From Bacillus sp. (in: firmicutes) (GTDB lineage Bacteria; Bacillota; Bacilli; Bacillales; JACDOC01), in contig JACDOC010000009.1 of the NCBI GenBank assembly GCA_017656295.1, forward strand, positions 33,501 to 97,500: a DNA stretch of 64,000 nucleotides, read 5' to 3'. The position numbers and the translations under genes are program-made. Shown here one piece after another: positions 54,797 through 63,880 of the stretch. The notes under the pieces are model-generated. The model saw only the letters and a list, made by a program, of their open reading frames with translations. It made no database searches and was not told the origin of the DNA. How positions within the stretch are numbered: the stretch's first letter is position 1; every line of letters begins with the position of its first letter.

Positions 54797-55792
54797 ATGA
54801 AAAAATGGTTAATGGCTGTACTTGCTACAGTAGGATTGGTAGGCTGTAATGGGGGCGAAGACACTCAACCTGTAGATGAAAACGCACAAGAGTTAAAAGA
54901 AGTTTCGGTAGTTCTTGATTGGACACCTAACACGAATCATACCGGATTATATGTAGCAAAAGAAAAAGGCTATTTTGAAGAAGAAGGATTAGATGTAGAA
55001 ATTCTACTTCCAGGTGAAGCAGGGGCGGATCAGCTTGTTGCTTCAGGACAAGCCGAATTCGGTATTAGTTATCAAGAAAGCATTACCCAAGCACGAATTC
55101 AAGATGTACCGCTTGTATCGATTGCTGCTATTATTCAACATAATACATCCGGTTTTGCTTCTCCGGTAGAAAAAAATATTACTTCTCCGAAAGATTTTGA
55201 AGGAAAAACATATGGTGGTTGGGGCTCTCCAATCGAAGAAGCGGTCATTACTTCGTTAATGGAAGAAGAAAATGCGGATGTAAGTAAAGTGAACTTTGTC
55301 AATATCGGAGACTCTGATTTCTTTACCGCTGTCAAACGTGATATTGACTTTGCGTGGATTTACTATGGTTGGACAGGAATTGAGGCAGAGCTTCGAAATG
55401 AACCGATTAACATGGTTTACTTAACGGATTACTCGGAGAAGCTCGATTATTACACACCGGTTTTAGCGACAAGTGAACAAATGATTAAAGAGCAGCCGGA
55501 TGTGGTAAAAGCATTTGTGAAAGCTGTTTCTAAAGGATATCAATTTGCGATTGAGCACCCAGAAGAAGCGGCAGACATCTTATTAGCGGAAGTACCTGAT
55601 TTAGATGAACAATTAGTAAAGAAAAGTCAACAATGGTTAGCAGACAAGTACCAAGACGATGCACCACGATGGGGTGAACAAAAAGCAGAAGTTTGGAAAA
55701 ATTACTCTGATTGGATGTATGAGCACGGGTTACTTGAAAAAGAGTTAGATGTAGACAAGGCTTTTACAAATGAGTTCTTACCTGAAGAATAA
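54797..55792 (+). CDS. thiY: ThiY-type pyrimidine-precursor binding lipoprotein
   Basis: A 331-residue lipoprotein (TVGLVGCNGG; lipidated C17) of the NMT1/THI5-like binding family. It has VVLDWTPNTNHTGLYVAKEK, the family's first ligand strand, and GEAGADQLVASGQAEFGISY. ThiY of Bacillus halodurans binds formylaminopyrimidine, a thiamine breakdown product that is salvaged. Placement behind a TPP riboswitch with thiX and thiZ fixes the role as uptake of a thiamine pyrimidine precursor. GAAAGGAG precedes the ATG. Confidence 0.92.
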   Translation: MKKWLMAVLATVGLVGCNGGEDTQPVDENAQELKEVSVVLDWTPNTNHTGLYVAKEKGYFEEEGLDVEILLPGEAGADQLVASGQAEFGISYQESITQARIQDVPLVSIAAIIQHNTSGFASPVEKNITSPKDFEGKTYGGWGSPIEEAVITSLMEEENADVSKVNFVNIGDSDFFTAVKRDIDFAWIYYGWTGIEAELRNEPINMVYLTDYSEKLDYYTPVLATSEQMIKEQPDVVKAFVKAVSKGYQFAIEHPEEAADILLAEVPDLDEQLVKKSQQWLADKYQDDAPRWGEQKAEVWKNYSDWMYEHGLLEKELDVDKAFTNEFLPEE

Positions 55793-55807
55793 AAGGAGGG
55801 AATCCAA

Positions 55808-56098
55808 ATGGCTGAAGCGCTAGTCAGTGTCCAAATATTGCCGAAAACAAAACAAGGGGAAGATGTCATTCCTTATGTTGATGCAGCCATTGACGTGATT
55901 GCCCAATCAGGTGTTAAGTATGAAGTTCATCCTCTTGAAACAACGATGGAAGGGGAATTGGATGAACTGTTACACATCATTTCATTAATGAATAAACGAA
56001 TGATGGAGCTAGGCAGCACAAACGTTATTTCCCAAGTAAAAATTTTGTATCAACCAAGCGGTATTACAATGGCTGAGTTAACGGAGAAATACCGATGA
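55808..56098 (+). CDS. Thiamine-binding protein, MTH1187/YqgV family
   Basis: A 96-residue ferredoxin-like-fold protein (EALVSVQILPKTKQGEDVIP, then YEVHPLETTMEGELDELL). The MTH1187/YqgV family, related to YkoF, binds thiamine or its pyrimidine moiety; members often sit in TPP-controlled operons like this one. AAAGGAGGG precedes the ATG, 15 bases after thiY. It overlaps thiX by four bases. It may act as a cytoplasmic receiver or regulator of the imported precursor. Confidence 0.85.
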   Translation: MAEALVSVQILPKTKQGEDVIPYVDAAIDVIAQSGVKYEVHPLETTMEGELDELLHIISLMNKRMMELGSTNVISQVKILYQPSGITMAELTEKYR

Positions 56099-56859
56099 TG
56101 AGTCGAGGCTGGAAAAAAGGATGGAGATCGATAGGGGTCCTCATCCTTTTCTTTGCGATTTGGGAAGCGGTCGGAAGATGGGGGAACATACCCGCTTGGT
56201 TACTGCCAACACCGTCACGTATTGTAAATGCAGCTATTGAAGTGAAAAGTACTTTTAGTGAACACTTACTGTCAACGTTGCAATTAACATTTACGGGCTT
56301 TCTTATTGGGATTACGTTCGGACTTATGATCGCAATTATTTTACATTTACTTCCGGGTGTTCGTGAAGCGGTGTATCCATTACTTATATTGTCCCAAAAC
56401 GTTCCAATCATTGTGCTTGCTCCACTGCTTGTCATCTGGTTTGGCTTTGGAATACTCCCGAAATTGATTGTCATTACTCTCGTTTGTTTTTTTCCGGTTG
56501 CGGTTGCCACGCTTGATGGGTTTCAACAAACAGCACCGGAACTGCGGCATTATATGGCGATGGCCGGAGCTTCGAAGTGGCAAATGTTTTGGAAGCTGGA
56601 ATTTCCATATGCGCTTCCTTCGATTTTTTCCGGGTTAAAAATTTCAGCGACCTATAGTGTGATGGGTGCTGTTATTTCCGAATGGTTAGGGGCGAAAGCA
56701 GGAATCGGAGTATTTATGACGTTAGCTTCATCCTCTTTCCGAACGGATCGGGTTTTTGTGGCGATTATGGCTATTATGCTGTTTAGTTTACTTTTTTTCT
56801 GGAGCATTGTGTTATTGGAGAAGCTCGTTGTGAGGTGGAAGGAGGATGAGGATGCTTAA
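56095..56859 (+). CDS. thiX: ThiX, ABC transporter permease for thiamine precursor
   Basis: A 254-residue permease with six predicted helices of the SsuC/TauC/ThiX type. The EAA motif is LRHYMAMAGASKWQMFWKLE, followed by FPYALPSIFSGLK. It forms the membrane channel for the ThiY ligand. The start overlaps the preceding stop (ATGATGA). The next gene overlaps its end by eight bases, so the operon is tightly coupled. Confidence 0.9.
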   Translation: MMSRGWKKGWRSIGVLILFFAIWEAVGRWGNIPAWLLPTPSRIVNAAIEVKSTFSEHLLSTLQLTFTGFLIGITFGLMIAIILHLLPGVREAVYPLLILSQNVPIIVLAPLLVIWFGFGILPKLIVITLVCFFPVAVATLDGFQQTAPELRHYMAMAGASKWQMFWKLEFPYALPSIFSGLKISATYSVMGAVISEWLGAKAGIGVFMTLASSSFRTDRVFVAIMAIMLFSLLFFWSIVLLEKLVVRWKEDEDA

Positions 56860-57613
56860 AGTGGAAGGCGTTTCTAAATCGTTTGGCAATAAATTGGTTC
56901 TTGAAAACCTTCATTTAGAAGTAAACGAAGGAGAATTTGTCTCGATCCTCGGGCCATCGGGAAGCGGAAAAAGCACGTTATTGCATTTAATCGGAGGACT
57001 GTATACCCCAGACCAAGGCACGATTCGGCTTCAAGGAGAAGTCGTGAACGGAAAAAGCGGAAAAGTGAGTTATATGCCACAGCAACCATCATTATTCCCT
57101 TGGCGGACCGTGCTCCAAAACGTTATGTTAGCACAAGAAATTATCGGAAGGCCGAACCAAAAGATAGCCCAACAAATGTTAGAAAAAGCTGGCTTAGGAG
57201 ATGTCATCCATAACTATCCTCACCAACTATCAGGAGGTATGAAACAGCGAGTAGCGTTTATCCGTGCGCTTTTAAGTCCACATCCGTTTATTTGCTTGGA
57301 CGAACCTTTTTCGGCATTGGATGAATTTACGCGTTATGAGATGCAAATGTGGCTGCGAGAGATTTTAAAAGAACATCAACGGACGATTTTATTAATTACC
57401 CATAACATCGATGAAGCGATCTTATTATCAGATCGGTTGTATATTTTTACGAATCGCCCGGCGACGGTGAAAAAAGAAATACACGTACCGTTTCCGCAAC
57501 CGCGGGAGCAAGAATTAATGTTAACCGAACCGTTTATGGAAGTGAAAAAAGAAGTGTACGAACAATTACGTACGGAATTAAAGACGGGTGATTCTGTTGA
57601 AACTTCTTATTGA
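56852..57613 (+). CDS. thiZ: ThiZ, ABC transporter ATPase for thiamine precursor
   Basis: A 253-residue ATPase of the nitrate/taurine/thiamine-precursor class: Walker [16 protein letters not shown]-loop YMPQQPSLFPWRTVLQN, signature LSGGMKQRVAFIRAL, Walker B FICLDEPFSALDE, and H-switch LLITHNIDEAI. The ATG at 56852 is seven bases after AAGGAGG; an ATG two codons earlier touches it. Partner of ThiX and ThiY. Overlaps the TatD gene by about 17 bases. Confidence 0.9.
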   Translation: MLKVEGVSKSFGNKLVLENLHLEVNEGEFVSILGPSGSGKSTLLHLIGGLYTPDQGTIRLQGEVVNGKSGKVSYMPQQPSLFPWRTVLQNVMLAQEIIGRPNQKIAQQMLEKAGLGDVIHNYPHQLSGGMKQRVAFIRALLSPHPFICLDEPFSALDEFTRYEMQMWLREILKEHQRTILLITHNIDEAILLSDRLYIFTNRPATVKKEIHVPFPQPREQELMLTEPFMEVKKEVYEQLRTELKTGDSVETSY

Positions 57614-58373
57614 TGCGCACATCCATCTTGATCTATATGAAGTGGAGAAGCAAAAAGCACTGCTTCAAACCGCTCCAAGTGAAGGGATTGAAGCGCTGAT
57701 TGCCGTTTCGTTTCACCAAGATTCAGCCAAGCGTGTTCTAGACCTTCACCAATCGTTTCCGTCCATTGTTTATCCAGCATTTGGCTGGCATCCAGAGCAG
57801 CCATTCATCCACGAAGCAGAGCTACAGTCGTTTATCGATTGGGTAAATCAACATTCTTCTCAAATGGTTGCGATTGGTGAAGTCGGGTTACCATATTATT
57901 TACGTCGTGAACATCCGTCCATTCCGTTAGAGCCGTATGTGGAGGTATTAACCGAGTGGATCAAGGTCGCCAAAACATGGGACATCCCGATTTGTTTACA
58001 TGCGGTGTATGAAGATGCACCACTCGTTTGCGATTTGTTAGAAGCCCATTCCATTACAAAAGCTCATTTTCATTGGTTTAAAGGGGACCCGCTGACCGTC
58101 GAACGGTTAAAGCAAAACGGTTATTACATGTCGGTTACTCCTGATATCGTGTACGAAGAAGAAATCCAACAACTTGTATCGATATATCCAATGAACCTTC
58201 TTATGGTGGAAACGGACGGCCCATGGCCATTTGAAGGACCGTTCCAGGGGAAAATGACCCACCCACGGATGATAAGAGAATCGGTGAACATCATCAGTCA
58301 AATCAAGCGAATACCTCTTGAAGATGTGTATAAACAGTTGTATCATAACACGAAAGCTTTTTTTCACATATAG
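57597..58373 (+). CDS. TatD-family metal-dependent hydrolase
   Basis: A 258-residue TIM-barrel hydrolase: metal motif LLIDAHIHLD at the start, AIGEVGLPYY (catalytic glutamate), ICLHAVYEDAP, HFHWFKGD and the final metal ligand in VETDGPWPFEG. TatD proteins are nucleases, but family copies in thiamine operons may hydrolyse something else, such as a precursor adduct. The TTG at 57597 has GGGTG six bases upstream and gives the shortest start before the metal motif; GTG 57588 is the alternative. Last gene of the operon. Confidence 0.85.
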   Translation: MKLLIDAHIHLDLYEVEKQKALLQTAPSEGIEALIAVSFHQDSAKRVLDLHQSFPSIVYPAFGWHPEQPFIHEAELQSFIDWVNQHSSQMVAIGEVGLPYYLRREHPSIPLEPYVEVLTEWIKVAKTWDIPICLHAVYEDAPLVCDLLEAHSITKAHFHWFKGDPLTVERLKQNGYYMSVTPDIVYEEEIQQLVSIYPMNLLMVETDGPWPFEGPFQGKMTHPRMIRESVNIISQIKRIPLEDVYKQLYHNTKAFFHI

Positions 58374-58400
58374 AAAACGGTAATTCCTAATAATTTTTCC

Positions 58401-58431
58401 ACTCCTATCTGTTAAGGATAGGAGTTTTTTT
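58401..58431 (+). terminator. Terminator of the thi operon
   Basis: ACTCCTATC (58401-58409) pairs with GATAGGAGT (58417-58425), then TTTTTT. Confidence 0.85.
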
Positions 58432-58488
58432 GTTCCCATTCATAATTTTGGTCGATTCGAGAAAAACTGAAAAAAAAGAGAAGGATTG

Positions 58489-58743
58489 ATGAAATTGAAT
58501 TGGAATAGTTATGAAACTTCGAATTACCAAGCTGGGGATATCGTTTATGTAGTGTATCGAAACCCACATACTCCTAATGTGGGAAATATTCAACCGGCGG
58601 CTGTGGTGGCCAATCCGGAAGCACCTGATAAGCTCGCTTTGTTTTTATACGATACGTATTACCCAATTACCGATGATATTGCGATATTCCGTACCGAAGA
58701 GGAAGCGGAACAGGCATACCATTACTATTTTGGAATTGATTAG
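58489..58743 (+). CDS. splA: SplA, regulator of spore photoproduct lyase
   Basis: An 84-residue protein, close to Bacillus subtilis SplA (79 aa), with NYQAGDIVYVVYRNPHTPNV and FYDTYYPI-like segments. SplA damps expression of splB in B. subtilis, by a TRAP-like route. AGAAGGA is upstream of ATG 58489. It is ten bases ahead of splB, the standard pair. A forespore (SigG) promoter should lie within 58432-58485; I could not fix it. Confidence 0.83.
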   Translation: MKLNWNSYETSNYQAGDIVYVVYRNPHTPNVGNIQPAAVVANPEAPDKLALFLYDTYYPITDDIAIFRTEEEAEQAYHYYFGID

Positions 58744-58753
58744 AGGTGAGTTA

Positions 58754-59782
58754 ATGATTAAGCCATTCATGCCACAGCTCGTGTATTTTGAACCAAAAGC
58801 GTTAGATTATCCATTGGGGAAAAGGCTCAAAGAAAAATTCGAAAAATTAGGAGTAGAAATTCGTTATACGACCTCGCACAATCAAGTGCGTAATTTACCA
58901 GGTGAAAATGACTTCCAAAAGTACCGTGTCGCTAAATCGACGCTCGTTGTAGGCATTCGAAAGACGTTAACATTTGATTCTTCGAAGCCGTCTGCAGAAT
59001 ATGCGATTCCGTTGGCAACCGGCTGTATGGGACATTGTCACTACTGTTATTTACAAACAACGATGGGAAGTAAACCGTATATTCGAACATATGTGAATGT
59101 CGATGAAATATTAGAACAAGCGGAAAAATACATACAAGAGAGAGCCCCGAAAATTACTCGATTTGAAGCGTCTTGTACGTCTGATATTGTCGGAATTGAC
59201 CATTTGACTCATTCATTAAAACAAGCGATTGAATATTTTGGTCAATCCGAGTATGGCAAGTTGCGATTTGTTACAAAATTTCACCATGTCGATCATTTAT
59301 TAGATGCGAACCATCAAGGGAACACGCGATTCCGTTTTAGCGTCAACGCTGATTATGTGATTAAAAATTTTGAACCAGGTACATCTCCGCTACCGAAACG
59401 TATCGAAGCGGCTCGAAAAGTAGCGGATGCAGACTATCCGTTAGGGTTTATCGTCGCCCCGATCTATTTGCATGAAGGGTGGAAAGAAGGGTATCGGAAA
59501 CTGTTTGAACAACTTGAGGGGGAACTACCAATGCATGCCAAAAAAGGGTTAACGTTTGAATTAATTCAACATCGATTTACGAAACCAGCGAAACGGGTGA
59601 TTCAAAAAAATTATCCAATGACGAAGCTGGAACTAGAAGAAACGAAACGTCAATACAAGTGGGGACGCTACGGAATCGGGAAATACGTGTATCAACAAAA
59701 GGAAGAAGAAGAAATTAAAACCACCTTGTCCTCGTACATCGAGCGATTGTTTCCACAAGCAACCATTGAATATTTTACTTAA
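58754..59782 (+). CDS. splB: Spore photoproduct lyase SplB
   Basis: A 342-residue radical-SAM enzyme, same length as in Bacillus subtilis. The iron-sulfur cluster cysteines C91, C95 and C98 are in GCMGHCHYCYLQ, and C141 (EASCTSD) is the hydrogen donor. It repairs the UV spore photoproduct thymine dimer during germination. AGAGGTGAG precedes the ATG at 58754. The stop overlaps a terminator. Strong evidence that the host forms endospores. Confidence 0.95.
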   Translation: MIKPFMPQLVYFEPKALDYPLGKRLKEKFEKLGVEIRYTTSHNQVRNLPGENDFQKYRVAKSTLVVGIRKTLTFDSSKPSAEYAIPLATGCMGHCHYCYLQTTMGSKPYIRTYVNVDEILEQAEKYIQERAPKITRFEASCTSDIVGIDHLTHSLKQAIEYFGQSEYGKLRFVTKFHHVDHLLDANHQGNTRFRFSVNADYVIKNFEPGTSPLPKRIEAARKVADADYPLGFIVAPIYLHEGWKEGYRKLFEQLEGELPMHAKKGLTFELIQHRFTKPAKRVIQKNYPMTKLELEETKRQYKWGRYGIGKYVYQQKEEEEIKTTLSSYIERLFPQATIEYFT

Positions 59783-59811
59783 TCTCTCCAAAAAAAGGGG
59801 AGATTTTTTTG
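59781..59811 (+). terminator. Terminator of splAB
   Basis: AATCTCTCC (59781-59789) pairs with GGGGAGATT (59797-59805), then TTTTTT. Confidence 0.82.
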
Positions 59812-59952
59812 GAGATAAGAGGTTTGTTCTTTACATTTATTGAAATGAATTATTATTTCTGCTTTTATTTAAGAAGATGTCTAAAATCACATTGCAATTC
59901 GTCATCAGTTTCTTTTAAGATTAATAGAAAAGAGAAAGGTGGGAGGATATCA

Positions 59953-61185
59953 ATGAAACTAACGACGAAGATCTTTATTGGTATATTTTTGGGGATTATC
60001 GCCGGCGGAATGATTAATACGTTTGCGCCGAATCTTTTTCCAACGTTTGATACATATCTTTTTCAACCTCTTGGAAAGCTGTTCTTAAATTTAATTAAAA
60101 TGCTTGTTGTTCCAATTGTGTTATTTTCCATCATTTTAGGTACAAGTAGTTTAGGAGATCCGAAAAAATTAGGGAGAATTGGCGTAAAAACGATTGGATA
60201 TTTTTTAGTTACCACGATGATTGCCATTGTCATCGGACTTTCTATGGCCCTGCTTATCAAACCTGGTCTTGCCGGTGAATTTGAAACAACGGATGTTGAA
60301 TTTGAAGCAAAAGAAGCTCCACCTATCTCAGAAACATTCCTAAATATGATTCCGACGAATCCAATTCAAGCGCTCGCTGAAGGAAACATGCTACAAATTA
60401 TTTTGTTGGCGATTTTTATAGGGATGGCGATTACGGTTTTAGGTGAGAAAGCTAACACGTTCCGAAAATTTGTAGAAGAAGGTAATGACATCATGATGTA
60501 TTTAGTGTCATTCATCATGAAGCTTGCGCCATATGGAGCGTTTGGATTAATTGCGTCTGCTATTGGAAGTCAAGGATGGGATGCCATTCAAGCGATGGGG
60601 CTCTATTTACTCGTTGTATTAATTTCCTTAGTTTTGCACGCGTTCATTACGTACGGTTCAAGTATTTTCTTCATTGCTAAAAAAAGTCCTCTCTGGTTCT
60701 TTAAAACGTTTGCTCCAGCCATGAGCGTTGCTTTAAGTACATCAAGCAGTAGTGCCACTTTACCGATTTCTATGGAAACGGCGCAACGAAAATTAAAAGT
60801 ACCAGAGCCGATTAGTAGTTTCGTCCAACCGTTAGGAGCTACAATCAATATGGACGGAACCGCGATTATGCAAGGGGTAGCTACCGTATTTATCGCTCAA
60901 GTATACGGTGTTGATTTATCACTTTCCGAGTTAGTGACGATCGTATTAACAGCTGTATTAGCAAGTATTGGTACCGCTGGTGTTCCTGGGGTCGGATTAA
61001 TTCTTCTTGCTATGGTATTAACGAGTGTCCAATTACCGGTAGAAGGAATTGCTTTAGTGTTAGGTATTGACCGTCTTGTGGATATGGCGCGTACGGCGGT
61101 GAACATTACAGGGGATGCCGCTTGTGCTCTCGTTGTGGCGGAAACGGAAAAAAGAAAAACGATTAAAGAACAGCGAGGAGAATAG
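59953..61185 (+). CDS. Dicarboxylate/amino acid:cation symporter (GltP/GltT-like)
   Basis: A 410-residue DAACS-family permease. The serine-rich re-entrant loop is MSVALSTSSSSATLPISME, the NMDGTA substrate/sodium motif is present in GATINMDGTAIMQG, and the second loop is ASIGTAGVPGVGLI. It imports glutamate, aspartate or C4-dicarboxylates. GGTGGGAGG lies before the ATG at 59953; the upstream in-frame extension has no ribosome site. A TatA gene follows after 26 bases. Confidence 0.9.
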   Translation: MKLTTKIFIGIFLGIIAGGMINTFAPNLFPTFDTYLFQPLGKLFLNLIKMLVVPIVLFSIILGTSSLGDPKKLGRIGVKTIGYFLVTTMIAIVIGLSMALLIKPGLAGEFETTDVEFEAKEAPPISETFLNMIPTNPIQALAEGNMLQIILLAIFIGMAITVLGEKANTFRKFVEEGNDIMMYLVSFIMKLAPYGAFGLIASAIGSQGWDAIQAMGLYLLVVLISLVLHAFITYGSSIFFIAKKSPLWFFKTFAPAMSVALSTSSSSATLPISMETAQRKLKVPEPISSFVQPLGATINMDGTAIMQGVATVFIAQVYGVDLSLSELVTIVLTAVLASIGTAGVPGVGLILLAMVLTSVQLPVEGIALVLGIDRLVDMARTAVNITGDAACALVVAETEKRKTIKEQRGE

Positions 61186-61211
61186 GTTTATAGTGGAAAC
61201 GAGGGAGCAAG

Positions 61212-61370
61212 ATGAATCTTGGACTAGGTGAAATTGCTGTTATCATTCTTGTTGGACTGTTGATTTTCGGCCCAAATCAATTACCGAAAATCGGTAAAAC
61301 AGCAGGGAAAACAATGTATCAGTTTAAAAAAGGTTGGAAAGAGATGATGGATGACGAAGATAATAAATGA
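61212..61370 (+). CDS. tatA: Twin-arginine translocase subunit TatA/TatE
   Basis: A 52-residue protein: one N-terminal helix (GEIAVIILVGLLIFGPNQLP) with the conserved FG(P) hinge, then an amphipathic helix KIGKTAGKTMYQFKKGWKE and an acidic tail. It is the pore-forming subunit for Tat export. GAGGGAG precedes the ATG. No tatC is in the window, so it pairs with a TatC elsewhere, as Bacillus subtilis TatAc does. Confidence 0.85.
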   Translation: MNLGLGEIAVIILVGLLIFGPNQLPKIGKTAGKTMYQFKKGWKEMMDDEDNK

Positions 61371-61418
61371 GGATTGCTTATACTTTAGGCAAGCTTTTTT
61401 CACGGATGATGTATACAG

Positions 61419-61446
61419 TAGCCATGGCGCCTTTGCGTCATGGCTA
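61419..61446. terminator. Convergent hairpin between tatA and the sensor kinase gene
   Basis: TAGCCATG (61419-61426) pairs with CATGGCTA (61439-61446); inner CGC/GCG pairs extend it. Followed by TTATTT on the plus strand. Confidence 0.7.
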
Positions 61447-62562
61447 TTATTTATGAAGAGGTAGCTTAATAGTAAACGTCGTTAAATCATCGTTAGATTC
61501 ACACAATAGTTCACCTTGATGATTGTTGATAATTTGTTTACATACGTATAGTCCAAGCCCTGTTCCTCTTTTTTTCGTTGTGACAAATGGTTCAAATATG
61601 TTTTCCTTGATATGATCAGGAATTTTTGGGCCATTATTTTGAGTATGAATGATAACTTTATTATCGAGTTCTGTGGCTAGAATGAAAATTTTCGGGTCAT
61701 CTCGATAATCTTGAAGGACGTCAATTGCATTAAAGATAATGTTAATTAACACTTGGCGAATTTCTTCTTTAGAACCAAAAATTCGAAGATGTGGGTCGAT
61801 ATTTTTAATAATTTGAACATTTACGTCAAGAATGCTTGGATATAGGAAGTTCAACACTTCTTCGATTAAGTCAGCGACTAAGATTTCCGTTTTGTCTTTA
61901 TTCGATGTCTCTTTCTTAGAGAGAAGTAAAAATTGGGTAATTCGGAAATTCAGTTGTTCTAATTCAGAACGAATAATATTTAAATAAGGTAGCGTTGGAT
62001 ATTCTGCATGTAATAATTGGATGAACCCCTGTATGGATGTTAATGGGTTTCGGAATTCGTGTACAAAACTTGAAGTCATTTGTCCTAAAATCGACAACCG
62101 CTCTTGATGATTTGAACTTGGATATTTAAGATTCGACTCATTGATTTCGTAACTTAAGGTTGTATAGTAGGAAATGGTATGGAATAAGAAAAGGTCAAAC
62201 AAGCGGTTAATTAAATGAATCGCCTGTTGTAAGTTTTTTTTCTCTTCAATAGTTTGAAAAATATCGTCTATAATGACAGTTCGACCAATATTGACGTTGT
62301 ACACGAAGTCTTGAATATTTAAATTCGAAAATAGACGTTCATCAATAACCGATTTGGCAAATTGGTGAATGTATTTATCAATTTGTTTATCATCAATCGA
62401 GGAGAAAAACGGTAATGAATTAAACAAAAGTTCGCCACACTTTATAATTATTTTTTTACTTTCTTTATTCTGAGAGGATATTTTTTTCTCCCAAACGTTC
62501 AGTAACTGTTGTTTATGGTCCTTGATGGAATGGGCCCATTCTTTTTTTTGAGAAATTTCCAT
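61447..62562 (-). CDS. Soluble sensor histidine kinase (sporulation-kinase-like)
   Basis: A 371-residue kinase without membrane helices. The N-terminal 175 residues are helical (LNVWEKKISSQNKESKKIII, then KYIHQFAKSVIDERLF), like the globin-related or HisK_N sensor domains of Bacillus sporulation kinases. The H-box is FVHEFRNPLTSIQGFIQLL; the ATPase has NIIFNAIDVL, NNGPKIP and GTGLGLYVCKQI. GAGGTG precedes the ATG at 62562. No cognate regulator adjoins, so feeding Spo0F is possible but only inferred. Confidence 0.82.
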   Translation of the reverse strand: MEISQKKEWAHSIKDHKQQLLNVWEKKISSQNKESKKIIIKCGELLFNSLPFFSSIDDKQIDKYIHQFAKSVIDERLFSNLNIQDFVYNVNIGRTVIIDDIFQTIEEKKNLQQAIHLINRLFDLFLFHTISYYTTLSYEINESNLKYPSSNHQERLSILGQMTSSFVHEFRNPLTSIQGFIQLLHAEYPTLPYLNIIRSELEQLNFRITQFLLLSKKETSNKDKTEILVADLIEEVLNFLYPSILDVNVQIIKNIDPHLRIFGSKEEIRQVLINIIFNAIDVLQDYRDDPKIFILATELDNKVIIHTQNNGPKIPDHIKENIFEPFVTTKKRGTGLGLYVCKQIINNHQGELLCESNDDLTTFTIKLPLHK

Positions 62563-62830
62563 ATTTTCACCTCGATTTTTATTATAGTAAAAATATGAAT
62601 AAATTTCCATTCATCTCACGAAAATTCAGAAACGAATGATTTCTCTGATTATAATTTTAAATATATGTACAACCCGTTACTTTTATTCGACAAAATTATT
62701 AAATTTCCTTTTTAACTATTAAAATTTTCTCTAACCTTCTCACCTTTCGGCACAGTCATGAGCAAGATTATTGGAAAATAAAAGAAAATTGTGTAAAATT
62801 ACACTATACTATGAATGAAGGATGAGATAT

Positions 62831-63295
62831 ATGACAAGGGATGAAATTATTTTACTTATTTCAGAGAAGTTAAAGCTTATACGTACGGAAGCGAACTATA
62901 CACAAGATAAAATGGCTGAAATTATTGGAATCTCTAAAAAAACACTCGTTCAAATTGAAAAAGGTCGTATTGAAGCAAGTTGGACAGTCGTCATTGCCGT
63001 TTGTGCAATCTTCAGAGAAAGCACGATAGTGCAAAACACGTTGGGGGGCGATCCGTTAGAAGTAATTGAAACCGTCGTCCGTGAAGGAATTGATTATCGG
63101 AAGGAAAAAACACTTGGTGGTAAAGTGTGGTGGCGAGAAATTGAACGGAAGAATGGGTATGTTCTTCAGCAAAACGTCATCAGCCAACATTACCGTATTT
63201 TAGATGATGAAAACTATCGAATTTATAGTAGTTTTTCAAAAGAGGGAGCTTTTAAACGATTAGATGAACTCGTTCTCGATGAACGGAAGGAATAA
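62831..63295 (+). CDS. XRE-family helix-turn-helix protein
   Basis: A 154-residue DNA-binding protein. Residues about 8-65 are the HTH (KLKLIRTEANYTQDKMAEII, GISKKTLVQIEKGRIE); the C-terminal part WWREIERKNGYVLQQNVISQ followed by YRILDDENYRIY is a small beta domain I do not recognise. AAGGA lies nine bases before ATG 62831. It is followed after 23 bases by a membrane protein gene, so they may form an operon. Confidence 0.78.
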   Translation: MTRDEIILLISEKLKLIRTEANYTQDKMAEIIGISKKTLVQIEKGRIEASWTVVIAVCAIFRESTIVQNTLGGDPLEVIETVVREGIDYRKEKTLGGKVWWREIERKNGYVLQQNVISQHYRILDDENYRIYSSFSKEGAFKRLDELVLDERKE

Positions 63296-63318
63296 GATAA
63301 AAAGGGGTGTGGGAACGA

Positions 63319-63708
63319 TTGACGCCAACACGTATTTTATTCGGCTTGTATCCGTTATGTTTTGTAGGGCTCTCTATTTTATTAAAGTGTTGTTTCAAGC
63401 AGTGGACATGGGCGAATAAATTCATCCTTTTTCTCGTCTATGTTTTATCAAATATAGCCATCTTTTTTTATATTAAAGGTGGCCTTATTCCGATTGGAAC
63501 GATGGAACGTGCCCTCGGAATAAGTGTGTTTTCAGGTTTGCAATTCAAACAATGGATACGTCTCATCCTCATTCCAAACACATTTACCATCATTTATGTC
63601 CTACTCGTCTTCCTTATTTTATATGTACCAAATTGGTTAAAAAGTTGGCTTGCAAAACGAAACATCATGGTCGTTCATTCAGTTTGGGGAAGAGGAAAAA
63701 AGTATTAA
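63319..63708 (+). CDS. Small integral membrane protein next to the XRE regulator
   Basis: A 129-residue protein with three to four hydrophobic helices (FGLYPLCFVGLSILLKCCF, FILFLVYVLSNIAIFFYI, IPNTFTIIYVLLVFLILYVP) and a GGLIPIGTMERALGI loop between the second and third. TTG start with AAAGGGG about 11 bases upstream; GTG 63307 is inside that site. Family not recognised. Coupled to the XRE gene by position. Confidence 0.65.
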   Translation: MTPTRILFGLYPLCFVGLSILLKCCFKQWTWANKFILFLVYVLSNIAIFFYIKGGLIPIGTMERALGISVFSGLQFKQWIRLILIPNTFTIIYVLLVFLILYVPNWLKSWLAKRNIMVVHSVWGRGKKY

Positions 63709-63727
63709 ATTTCCTCTGAAAAACAGT

Positions 63728-63880
63728 ATGACTATTAATTACATGGATTCAGTTAATTCATCCTGTTATGACTCTTTAAAACTATTAAAGATGGATGAAA
63801 AAACGTTACAAATCGTTTACATGTATATGAAACATTGGTCTATCAATTGCAAGAAAACGAAATTCGTATTAAAAAAGTAA
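63728..63880 (+). CDS. Possible small protein (50 aa)
   Basis: Frame beginning TINYMDSVNSSCYDSLKLLK and ending KTKFVLKK, with its stop codon inside a strong terminator, the usual position for a gene end. No ribosome site precedes the ATG. In the overlapping +1 frame the segment YETLVYQLQENEIRIKKVIE also looks protein-like, so a frameshift in an older gene is possible. Confidence 0.35.
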   Translation: MTINYMDSVNSSCYDSLKLLKMDEKTLQIVYMYMKHWSINCKKTKFVLKK

